Assembly: GCA_032115775.1 (NCBI GenBank)
Contig: JAUMBL010000038.1
Location: 1 to 64,000, forward strand
Reading direction: 5' to 3'
DNA length: 64,000 nucleotides
Source of the DNA: M3007 sp032115775
GTDB lineage: Bacteria; Bacteroidota; Bacteroidia; Chitinophagales; Saprospiraceae
This document shows, one piece after another, positions 52,075-59,499 of this stretch. Each line of letters opens with the position of its first letter. The stretch's first letter is position 1. The notes below the pieces were generated by a model. That model did not search any database. It saw only the letters and a program-made list of their open reading frames with translations, and was not told the DNA's origin. Made by a program: the position numbers and the translations under genes.

Positions 52075-52127
52075 CGATAAAAATGGGTAGCGGATACTGT
52101 TGGGCGACTATTACCGCTCTTGACTGT

Positions 52128-52218
52128 ATTTCGCCGCCTTCGGCGGCGAAATACAATAGCGAACAATTGTCTTTTTTTTGATTTTTTTAATAAAAAAATC
52201 AAAAAAAAGACAATTGTT
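52128..52218 (-). repeat. Family 2 bipartite hairpin element, copy 3 (inverted orientation)
   Basis: The invariant GC stem (52128-52152, loop TTC) is followed after 9 nt by a 27-bp perfect stem (52162-52218, loop AAT). The outer part is AACAATTGTCTTTTTTTTG and the apex is GATTTTTTT. The outer sequence shares nothing with the other copies except the apex. It begins 54 bp after the sortilin-like gene. Confidence 0.9.
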
Positions 52219-52356
52219 GAAATATTGTTTTTATAAAAACGAATTAATGGACTTTTTATAAAATCCCTTAATCATTGCAATCGCGCACATTGGGGCGCCA
52301 CCCAAAAATGCGCCGGCAAACGCAATGCGTCAAAAACATGCCGGCTTTCCGCCCAC

Positions 52357-52399
52357 AACTGCTACCTTTGCGCAGCATTGCTGCGAAAAGGTAGCAGTT
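52357..52399. promoter_or_regulatory. Promoter/palindrome upstream of gldG
   Basis: AACTGCTACCTTT and CGCAGCA pair with TGCTGCG and AAAAGGTAGCAGTT to give an almost continuous 20-bp stem. The left arm contains TACCTTTG (52363-52370), a perfect TAnnTTTG box, and the right arm holds its mirror image. Transcription would start near 52376, inside the palindrome, about 50 nt before the gldG ATG. It could serve as an operator. Confidence 0.55.
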
Positions 52400-52425
52400 G
52401 CGCTTACGGTATTAATTTCTACGAC

Positions 52426-54129
52426 ATGGCTCGATCCAGGCGAATCCAGGACATTTTGCAGTTTGCGTTGTTTTGCGGTATTGTCTTCTTCGTCAATATC
52501 CTCGCCAACGCGTTTTACACACACCTCGACCTCACGGAGGAAAAACGCTTCACGCTGACCAAACCGACCCGGGAACTGCTGAAAGGCCTGGACGACCGCA
52601 TCTACGTGCAGGTACTCCTCGAAGGCGAGTTCCCCGCCGGCTTCAAGCGCCTCCAAACGGCCACCCGCGAAATGCTGGACGATTTTCGCGGCGTCAGCGG
52701 ATATGTTGACTATGCCTTCAGCGACCCCAATCAGGGATCGGTGGAGGAAATCAATGAGCGCCGCAAAGCGCTGGCAGAAGACGGCATCGTGCCCGTCAAT
52801 TTGCGGGTGGCAGAACAAGGCGAAACCTCCCAAAAAATCATCTACCCGGTCGCTATTTTTAATTTCGGCGAGCGCCGAATCCCCATTAAATTGCTGGAAA
52901 ACGAATCGCCCAGCCTGTCGCCCGACCAGGTGATCAACAACTCCGTCAGCCTCCTCGAATATAAATTCGCCAACGCCGTAAAAAAATTACGCACCCCAAC
53001 CAAACCAATTATTCTGTTTTCCCGCGGACACGGCGAACTGGAACCGCTCCAAACCGCCGACCTGGAACGCGGCCTGCGACAATTTTACGAAACGGATCGC
53101 ATCTCCCTCGACTCCGTGACCCAACTCAAACCCGACGAATGCGCCCTGCTGATCGTGGCTAAGCCGCGTTTCAATTTCCCGGAAAAAGACAAGTTCAAAA
53201 TTGACCAGTACATTATGCAGGGTGGCAAGGTGCTCTGGCTCATAGACCGCCTGAATGCCGACCTGGACAGTATGCGATTCACCGGCCAATTTATTCCGCA
53301 GGACTATCCGCTCAACCTCGAGGATCTGCTGTTTAAATACGGCGCGCGCATCCAGCCCGACCTGGTGCTCGACCTCGAATGCACCAAAATCCCCCTGCGC
53401 GTCGGCCAACTGGGCAATGCCCCGCAATTTGACCTGTTCGACTGGTTCTACCACCCCGCCGTCCTGCCCGCCGGCAAACATCCGGTGGTGAAAAACCTGG
53501 ATCGCGTGGAACTCAAATTCTGCTCCTCGATTGATACCATCCGAACCAAGACGCCGATTACCAAAACTGCCCTGCTTACCTCCAGCCGATACAGCCGCCT
53601 GCAATTCAGCCCCGTAAACCTGAATTTTGAAATCCTGCGCTATCAGCCAGACCCGGAAAAATTCAACAAAGGGATGCAAACCGTGGGCGTACTGCTGGAG
53701 GGCATCTTTCCGTCTAATTACGAAAATCGCGTATCGGAGGACATGATGGCCGGGCTGCGCCAACTCGGTATGGAGTACCGTTCCGCCAGCGTACCCAACC
53801 GGATGATCGTCATCAGCGACGGCGATGTGGCGGCTAATGTCATTCGAGATCCCGCCCAGGAATCCTGGTTCCCGCTCGGCTTTAACCGCTTTGAAAATAA
53901 AACCTATGCGAACCGGGAACTCATGCTCAACGCCGTGGAGTACCTCATCGAGGCGAACGGCGTGATCGAGGCGCGATCTAAAGAAGTAAAACTCCGCCTG
54001 CTGGACAATATCAAGGCCAAAGAAGAAAAAACGTACTGGCAACTGCTCAATATCGCAGTACCCCTGCTTTTCCTCAGCCTCTTCGGCTGGATGTTCCACT
54101 GGTTCCGCAAACGCAAATACGCCGCCTGA
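52426..54129 (+). CDS. gldG: Gliding-associated ABC transporter substrate-binding protein GldG
   Basis: From the ATG at 52426 the 567-residue protein has an N-terminal membrane helix (QFALFCGIVFFVNILANAFY). The GldG core follows: LDLTEEKRFTLTKPTRELLKGL, the ABC_transp_aux region KPIILFSRGHGELEP, and GGKVLWLIDRLNADLDSM. A C-terminal helix (LLNIAVPLLFLSLFGWMFHWF) ends it. GldG works with GldA/GldF as an ABC transporter linked to gliding and T9SS function. gldF, normally next to gldG, is not here. The frame upstream to 52378 would run into the promoter palindrome. Its stop overlaps the next start (TGATG). Confidence 0.92.
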   Translation: MARSRRIQDILQFALFCGIVFFVNILANAFYTHLDLTEEKRFTLTKPTRELLKGLDDRIYVQVLLEGEFPAGFKRLQTATREMLDDFRGVSGYVDYAFSDPNQGSVEEINERRKALAEDGIVPVNLRVAEQGETSQKIIYPVAIFNFGERRIPIKLLENESPSLSPDQVINNSVSLLEYKFANAVKKLRTPTKPIILFSRGHGELEPLQTADLERGLRQFYETDRISLDSVTQLKPDECALLIVAKPRFNFPEKDKFKIDQYIMQGGKVLWLIDRLNADLDSMRFTGQFIPQDYPLNLEDLLFKYGARIQPDLVLDLECTKIPLRVGQLGNAPQFDLFDWFYHPAVLPAGKHPVVKNLDRVELKFCSSIDTIRTKTPITKTALLTSSRYSRLQFSPVNLNFEILRYQPDPEKFNKGMQTVGVLLEGIFPSNYENRVSEDMMAGLRQLGMEYRSASVPNRMIVISDGDVAANVIRDPAQESWFPLGFNRFENKTYANRELMLNAVEYLIEANGVIEARSKEVKLRLLDNIKAKEEKTYWQLLNIAVPLLFLSLFGWMFHWFRKRKYAA

Positions 54130-54425
54130 TGATCAAGCGCATCGTGAAAATGACTTTCCGGGAAGAGGGCGTGGATACATTCCTGAACGAGGTATTCGAA
54201 TCCTCCAAATCCGCCATCCGCGCATTCCCGGGTTGCCGGCACATGGAATTGCTCCGGTTTACGGACGACCCACGGGTGCTCTTTACGTTCAGTATCTGGG
54301 ACGGCCCGGAGGCGCTGGAGGCCTATCGCCGGTCGGAATTATTTCAAAATACCTGGGCCAAAACCAAAGCACTCTTTGCGGAAAAAGCAGAGGCTTGGTC
54401 GGTGGAGGTGGCAGACGCCCCCTAA
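54129..54425 (+). CDS. ABM-fold monooxygenase-like protein
   Basis: The 98-residue protein has the pattern of the antibiotic biosynthesis monooxygenase fold: MIKRIVKMTFREEGVDTFLN, AFPGCRHMELLRFTDDPRVL and FSIWDGPEALEAYRRSELFQ. It is a ferredoxin-like dimer fold seen in quinol or haem monooxygenases, but also in non-enzymatic members. The start codon overlaps the gldG stop by one base (TGATG), implying translational coupling. Its relation to gliding, if any, is unknown. Confidence 0.85.
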   Translation: MIKRIVKMTFREEGVDTFLNEVFESSKSAIRAFPGCRHMELLRFTDDPRVLFTFSIWDGPEALEAYRRSELFQNTWAKTKALFAEKAEAWSVEVADAP

Positions 54426-54430
54426 TCGCG

Positions 54431-55063
54431 CTATTTTCTGCCAAAATCAGCCGGAATTTCGCCCCATTGCGCCGTTTCCCATTTTAGAATCGGATTAGTC
54501 ACCTTATTAACCGACAGCCATTTTTCAGCCCGCTCGATGAGCTGAAAAATCGGCTCGTTTCGGTCGGTCTGCTCCAACTTCGTACGGCAGGTTTTTGCCT
54601 TAACCCAGCTTTGCGCATTGCGGGAGTCTGAATAAATGGGCATTTTCGGCTTACCTGCTTTTTGCAGAAAAGCGAGGGCGTGAACCAGCGCGAGAAACTC
54701 GCCGATGTTATTGGTGCCATCCGGCATTGGCCCGATCCGAAACAATTCCTTACCCGATGCAATGTGCACCCCCCTGTACTCCATATCACCCGGATTGCCG
54801 CTGCAGGCGGCATCGACGGCCACGCTGTCGAGTTGTACGCCCGCTTTTTGCAGCCCGGCCGGCGATAAAGTCACGTTTTTGGTATCCTTACCGACATACG
54901 ACCAGTAAGAGCCGCGAAAGGCCGTCTCTGCCTCGGCGCGGGAAACAAAGCTTTTATATTTTGCACCGGGAAACCCTTCGATTTGACGCCGCGCAGCCTC
55001 CCACTGATCGTACACGCCGGGTTTGTGGCCATCCCAGACGACGTAATATTTTTGCTTGGCCAA
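54431..55063 (-). CDS. Ribonuclease HI with N-terminal viroplasmin domain
   Basis: The 210-residue protein begins with a viroplasmin/hybrid-binding domain (KYYVVWDGHKPGVYDQWEAA ... FVSRAEAETAF, 5-50). An RNase H1 domain follows with active-site residues D84 (VDAACSGNPG), E122 (NNIGEFLALVHAL), D146 (IYSDSRNA) and D206 (EIPADFGRK). It degrades RNA in RNA-DNA hybrids. The fourth position sits in the typical ADFG loop, so it should be active. It is common in Bacteroidota and not a phage-type enzyme here. Its stop lies 5 bp from the convergent ABM gene. Confidence 0.93.
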   Translation of the reverse strand: MAKQKYYVVWDGHKPGVYDQWEAARRQIEGFPGAKYKSFVSRAEAETAFRGSYWSYVGKDTKNVTLSPAGLQKAGVQLDSVAVDAACSGNPGDMEYRGVHIASGKELFRIGPMPDGTNNIGEFLALVHALAFLQKAGKPKMPIYSDSRNAQSWVKAKTCRTKLEQTDRNEPIFQLIERAEKWLSVNKVTNPILKWETAQWGEIPADFGRK

Positions 55064-55127
55064 AATTGCGTAAGATGTGCCGACAGCGATCCGGTATTCA
55101 AAAATCCCGTTCCGACCGGCGGCAGAA

Positions 55128-56522
55128 TTATTTTAATTCCCGGTTAAAAATAGTCTCCAACTGTTCCGCTTTCAGGTTTTTAGCCACGATCGTGCGGTCT
55201 TTGTTCAGCACGTACAGTTCGGGCGTATTATCCACGAAATATTTAGCATAAATTGCCCGGTTTGTTGGATCGAAGACATTGGTGAAAGAGAAGCCGTATT
55301 TTTTCAAAAAAGCTTTCCATTCCGCATCGGTGGTATTCACAGAAATGCCGTAGAAATCCACCCCTTTGCCTTTCCATTTGCGATAGAGGTTTTCAATTTC
55401 CGGCGCTTGTTCCTGGCAGTGTTCGCAGTGGGGGCTGAACATAAAGATCACGATGACCGGGGCGGTCATTTCGTAGATACTTTTGAATTCGCCGTATTGG
55501 TTTTGCGCGCGCACATCCGGCCCTTTTTTCCAGAGCAAGCTTGCCTCCATTTCCCGAACGTGCTTTTGGAGTTTTTCCAGGTTTTCTTTGGTATCCCAGG
55601 TTGCATACTCGGGTTTGAAATATTTTAGGATGATATTGACGTACACCGCTTCGCCGTCCATCACCGAGGTTTTGCCGTTTTCATACTGAATGGCAATCCA
55701 GTTGGCAAAAAACTTAAAATATTCCGGATAAGGCAGGACTTTTTGCACCAGTGCGTCGGTTATGGACAGCAGCGAGTCGCGTTGTTGCGGGGTGAGTTCC
55801 TTCACATACCGGCGAAGTTTGTTAAAAATAACGGGCGTACCGAGCAGGCGCGGATCGTTGAAATCTACGCCGTCCCAGAAACGCGCGCGGTAATCGGCCA
55901 CTTGCGCTACCGTATCCACATCGCCGTTAGATTTGCGGATATCGCGGAATTCCGGATTTTGGCCGGCGATTTTAAATTTGGTGAAAAATGCATCGGGGTA
56001 TTGCTTGGCAAGTTCCCTGACGTGGGCGTCGCGTTCTGCCATAATCGCTTTTTGGCGCGCTTTCGCCTGTTCCGCCTCCGGGGTTCCGGGCGATTTTTTG
56101 ATTACTTCAGCCAGTCGGCCGATTTCAGGCTCCTGCGCAGCCTGGAAGCGGAGATTTGTGTAAAAAAGTTCGGTGTTGATGGAACCGCTTACTTTAACGG
56201 TGTTAAACAGATCGGCAATCTGACCTTCCATTGTAAAACGCTGATCGGTGCTGTCCACCAGAAAAGAAAGATTTTTATTTCCGGGCAGCAGGAAGGTATA
56301 AAAGCCGGGTCGGAGGACGGTATCGCGTTTCAGGGTAAACCGGCCGGTCGCGTCCGCTGCGGTAGAGTCGGCGATGAAATTTTGATCGCCGTAGATACCG
56401 ACCAGTTTGACCGGCCCGGCGCTCATGCCGTCTATACGGACGTCAATAAGCGTTTTTTGGGCGAAAGAAGCCACGGAGACTGCCAGGAGAAGCAGCAGCG
56501 CGAAGATCATTTTTTGCATCAT
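55128..56522 (-). CDS. TlpA/ResA-like thioredoxin-fold protein with DUF4369-like N-terminal domain
   Basis: The 464-residue protein has a signal peptide (IFALLLLLAVSVASFAQ) and an N-terminal beta domain resembling DUF4369 (GPVKLVGIYGDQNFIADS). A middle helical DUF5106-like region follows. The C-terminal thioredoxin fold has the redox motif CEHC (FSPHCEHCQEQAPE) and the cis-Pro region VDNTPELYVLN. It should be a periplasmic thiol-disulfide oxidoreductase, perhaps for cytochrome c maturation or envelope proteins. The partner DUF names are from recall. It lies 64 bp upstream of the RNase HI gene on the same strand. Confidence 0.9.
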   Translation of the reverse strand: MMQKMIFALLLLLAVSVASFAQKTLIDVRIDGMSAGPVKLVGIYGDQNFIADSTAADATGRFTLKRDTVLRPGFYTFLLPGNKNLSFLVDSTDQRFTMEGQIADLFNTVKVSGSINTELFYTNLRFQAAQEPEIGRLAEVIKKSPGTPEAEQAKARQKAIMAERDAHVRELAKQYPDAFFTKFKIAGQNPEFRDIRKSNGDVDTVAQVADYRARFWDGVDFNDPRLLGTPVIFNKLRRYVKELTPQQRDSLLSITDALVQKVLPYPEYFKFFANWIAIQYENGKTSVMDGEAVYVNIILKYFKPEYATWDTKENLEKLQKHVREMEASLLWKKGPDVRAQNQYGEFKSIYEMTAPVIVIFMFSPHCEHCQEQAPEIENLYRKWKGKGVDFYGISVNTTDAEWKAFLKKYGFSFTNVFDPTNRAIYAKYFVDNTPELYVLNKDRTIVAKNLKAEQLETIFNRELK

Positions 56523-56643
56523 GACGAGTTCGTGTGAGATGTAATTCAGTAATTTTGGGCAAAATTAAAGCCTTCCTGCGATTAGAAAACCGCATTAAGA
56601 GCTTATTGACAATCCGTTAAAAATTGCTGAACATGCGCGCGAC

Positions 56644-57702
56644 TCAAGCGCGCACCCTGGCCAACCGAAGCGCTTTCAGCAAGAAATCCGGCAGCGGTTT
56701 TTCCGGTTTACGTCGATTTTTCAAACTGATAAAGAGCCCCCATTTTTTAAGAATCGGAATGCGGTGCGTTTCGACAAATTCGATCAGCGCGCCGTCCGGG
56801 TCTTCGATGTACGAGAAAGAACCGGCCGCCGCCCCCATACTGAAACTGCCGCTGGAATCCACTGTAAAAGGATGCCCTTTCGCCGCGCAAAAATCGCGGA
56901 GCGCCGCCATATTGCAGACGTCGAAGCACAGGTGGATGAATCCCAGATCACCCCAAAAACGATTTTCGAATATTTTACGCGGCCGGCGGTCGAGCGTCTG
57001 CACCAATTCGATTTCCGAATTGCCAAACAGCCGGCAGAACGGCCCACGCCGCGGCGTAGCGTGACGAAGCAGCACGCGGCGTACGGTCTGATCCCCGCCT
57101 GGCAAATTTGCAAAATCCTCGAACCGCCCGGTTTGATCATAAACAATTGTTTCGTATCCCAGCAGGCCCTGATAGAATTCGAGTGCGCGCGACATATCGG
57201 ACACCCCAATAAGGCAGCCGTAAATACCGCCGGTGTGGGCCTTGAGTTTGGGATTAAACCATTCGTTGCTTCCCACGACTTCGAACAAATTGCCCCAGGG
57301 GTCGCGGGCGTAAAAATGCTGCCGACCGTCCGGACAAGTACGCAGTTCAGGGCAACATTCCACGCCCCGCGCGCGCAGCGCCTCGTAGCTGACCGCTGCG
57401 TTTTTGGATTTCACCTTGGCGACGAAGATACCCAAGTCGCCTAATTCCGGCGTAAAATCCGGGGCTGCCGGGCGCCGGCAGGTGTATTGCCAAATTTCCA
57501 TGCCGCCGCCGCCTTGCAAATTGACGGCCAAAATAGCCCGGCGATTCCGAGCCTGTCCGCCTGTATAGGGGAGCATCAGCCCGGCGGTCGCCGAATCGTC
57601 GAACATCGGCAAATCCATGCCAAAATGTTCAGTGTGCCATTGGAGCGCAAGTTGCGCGTCGCGGACGCCGATGCCGATTTGTTGAATACCTGAAATGAAC
57701 AT
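56644..57702 (-). CDS. Tandem VOC (glyoxalase/dioxygenase-like) protein
   Basis: The 352-residue protein contains two vicinal oxygen chelate domains. The first begins FISGIQQIGIGVRDAQLALQ and includes the ARDPWGNLFEVVGSNEW strand with a metal-type Glu. The second begins GGIYGCLIGVSDMSRALEFY and ends DPDGALIEFVETHRIP, again with a Glu. The His in the first strand of both domains is replaced (GIGV, LIGV), so the usual metal site is incomplete and activity is uncertain. The C-terminus is basic. No partner gene suggests a substrate. It lies upstream of the TlpA-like gene, with 121 bp between. Confidence 0.85.
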   Translation of the reverse strand: MFISGIQQIGIGVRDAQLALQWHTEHFGMDLPMFDDSATAGLMLPYTGGQARNRRAILAVNLQGGGGMEIWQYTCRRPAAPDFTPELGDLGIFVAKVKSKNAAVSYEALRARGVECCPELRTCPDGRQHFYARDPWGNLFEVVGSNEWFNPKLKAHTGGIYGCLIGVSDMSRALEFYQGLLGYETIVYDQTGRFEDFANLPGGDQTVRRVLLRHATPRRGPFCRLFGNSEIELVQTLDRRPRKIFENRFWGDLGFIHLCFDVCNMAALRDFCAAKGHPFTVDSSGSFSMGAAAGSFSYIEDPDGALIEFVETHRIPILKKWGLFISLKNRRKPEKPLPDFLLKALRLARVRA

Positions 57703-57725
57703 AGGCGTTGGACGGGTTATAGCGG

Positions 57726-59387
57726 TTAGCGAGCGTAAGCGACGGCGCGTTTTTCGCGGATCACAGTGACCCTAATTTGGCCGGGATACTGCATCTCGTC
57801 CTGAATTTTCTGAGAAATCATGAAGGACAAGTCATCCGCATATTGGTCGGACACCTTTTCAGCCTCTACGATCACGCGCAATTCGCGGCCGGCCTGCATA
57901 GCGAAGGCCTTTGAGACGCCTTCGTAGCTCATCGCTAGGTCTTCCAATTCGCCGATGCGCTTGAGGTAATTCTCGAGAATTTCGCGGCGGGCGCCGGGGC
58001 GGGCGCCGGAGATGGCGTCGCAAGCCTGAATGATCGGCGAAATGATATTATTCATTTCAATCTCGTCGTGGTGCGCGCCGACTGCATTGATAATCACCGG
58101 ATGTTCGCCGTGCTGTTCGCACAGTTTCATACCCAGCAGGGCGTGCGAGAGTTCGGTTTCTTCCTCTGCGACTTTTCCGATATCGTGCAACAGGCCGGCG
58201 CGTTTCGCCATCTTGACCTGCTTGGGATTGAGCCCCAGTTCGGCGGCCATAATCGAGCACAATTCCGCCGTTTCGATGGAGTGTTTGAGCAGGTTTTGTC
58301 CGTACGAGGAGCGGAAGCGCATACGGCCCACCATGCGCACCAGGGCGGGGTTGAGTCCGTGGATACCGAGTTCGATCACCGTGCGTTCGCCGATTTCGAT
58401 AATTTGCTCTTCGAGTTGTTTGCGCACTTTCGCCACCACTTCTTCGATCCGGGCGGGGTGGATGCGGCCGTCGGCCACCAGGCGTTGGAGCGACAGGCGC
58501 GCCACTTCGCGGCGGATTGGGTCGAACGAGGAAATGACGATTGCCTCCGGCGTATCGTCCACGATGATTTCCACGCCGGTTGCGGCCTCGAGTGCGCGGA
58601 TATTGCGACCCTCCCGACCGATGATCTGGCCTTTCATATCATCGTTTTCCAGGTTGAACACCGACACCGTATTTTCGATCGTAAACTCGGCTGCTGTGCG
58701 CTGGATCGTTTGGATGATGATTTTCTTCGCTTCCTTGTTGGCGTTCAGTTTGGCTTGCGCAACGGCTTCTTTTACAATCGCCATGGATTCCGATTCGCTC
58801 TTGGCGCGGACAGCCTCGAGGAGTTGGTCTTTGGCGTCTTGCTGCGTTAGTTGCGCGATTTTTTCCAGCATTTTGATGCGCTCCTCGTTGGCGGCATCGA
58901 GTTCTTCGCGCTTTTTTTGGATAATTTTGAGTTGCTTATCCAGATTTTCCCGGATTACTTCGACCTCGAGTTCCCGGTTTTCGAGTTCTGTCTGTCGGGT
59001 TTTTACCTCTTCCTGGCGCGTTTGAAGTTCTTTTTGTTGCGCATTAATCTCCAGCTCCATTTCTTTCAACTTCACCTGGTGCTGCGCTTTTTCAGAATCA
59101 AACTGGCCCCGCATTTGCGCGTAGCGCTCTTTTGCCTCCTGAATTTTCTGTTGTTTGATGCGTTCGTTTTCCGTCTCTGCTTTGGCCACCATTTTTTCGG
59201 CCTGCACGGACGCTTCGTCCGTGATGCGTCGGGCCGTCAGTCGGGCTTCCTTGACGGCCAGATCTGCTTGGCGATTACCTTCTTCTACCGCCTTTTCGTT
59301 TGCTTTTTTGTGCAGGAAGGCGGCGATTGCGTAGGCAACTACGGCGCCAACTGCCAGTCCGATAATTAAATATATTGTACTATCCAT
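57726..59387 (-). CDS. rny: Ribonuclease Y
   Basis: The 553-residue protein has an N-terminal membrane helix (IYLIIGLAVGAVVAYAIAAF). A long coiled coil (about 30-210), a KH domain with GREGRN (near 255) and an HD phosphohydrolase domain with LLHDIGK and later AHHDEIE follow. It is a membrane-tethered endoribonuclease that initiates mRNA decay. The order is complete. It lies 112 bp downstream of pheT on the same strand. In several Bacteroidota a zapA gene sits between the two; here there is none. Confidence 0.96.
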   Translation of the reverse strand: MDSTIYLIIGLAVGAVVAYAIAAFLHKKANEKAVEEGNRQADLAVKEARLTARRITDEASVQAEKMVAKAETENERIKQQKIQEAKERYAQMRGQFDSEKAQHQVKLKEMELEINAQQKELQTRQEEVKTRQTELENRELEVEVIRENLDKQLKIIQKKREELDAANEERIKMLEKIAQLTQQDAKDQLLEAVRAKSESESMAIVKEAVAQAKLNANKEAKKIIIQTIQRTAAEFTIENTVSVFNLENDDMKGQIIGREGRNIRALEAATGVEIIVDDTPEAIVISSFDPIRREVARLSLQRLVADGRIHPARIEEVVAKVRKQLEEQIIEIGERTVIELGIHGLNPALVRMVGRMRFRSSYGQNLLKHSIETAELCSIMAAELGLNPKQVKMAKRAGLLHDIGKVAEEETELSHALLGMKLCEQHGEHPVIINAVGAHHDEIEMNNIISPIIQACDAISGARPGARREILENYLKRIGELEDLAMSYEGVSKAFAMQAGRELRVIVEAEKVSDQYADDLSFMISQKIQDEMQYPGQIRVTVIREKRAVAYAR

Positions 59388-59499
59388 TTTAATGAGTGTT
59401 TATTGGATTAATAAAAAATTTTTGATTTGCCGGACTCGGTTTCCCGGCTTTTTTTTGGTTCGGAGGTCGATAGTATTTATTGCCTGCGCACTGCGGGGA
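59388..59499. other. pheT-rny gap with weak hairpin
   Basis: The gap holds no ORF. GCCGG ... CCGGC (59429-59448) followed by a run of T on the plus strand looks like a weak terminator in the plus direction, or a structure in the pheT-rny leader. No 6S-like RNA could be recognised. Confidence 0.3.
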
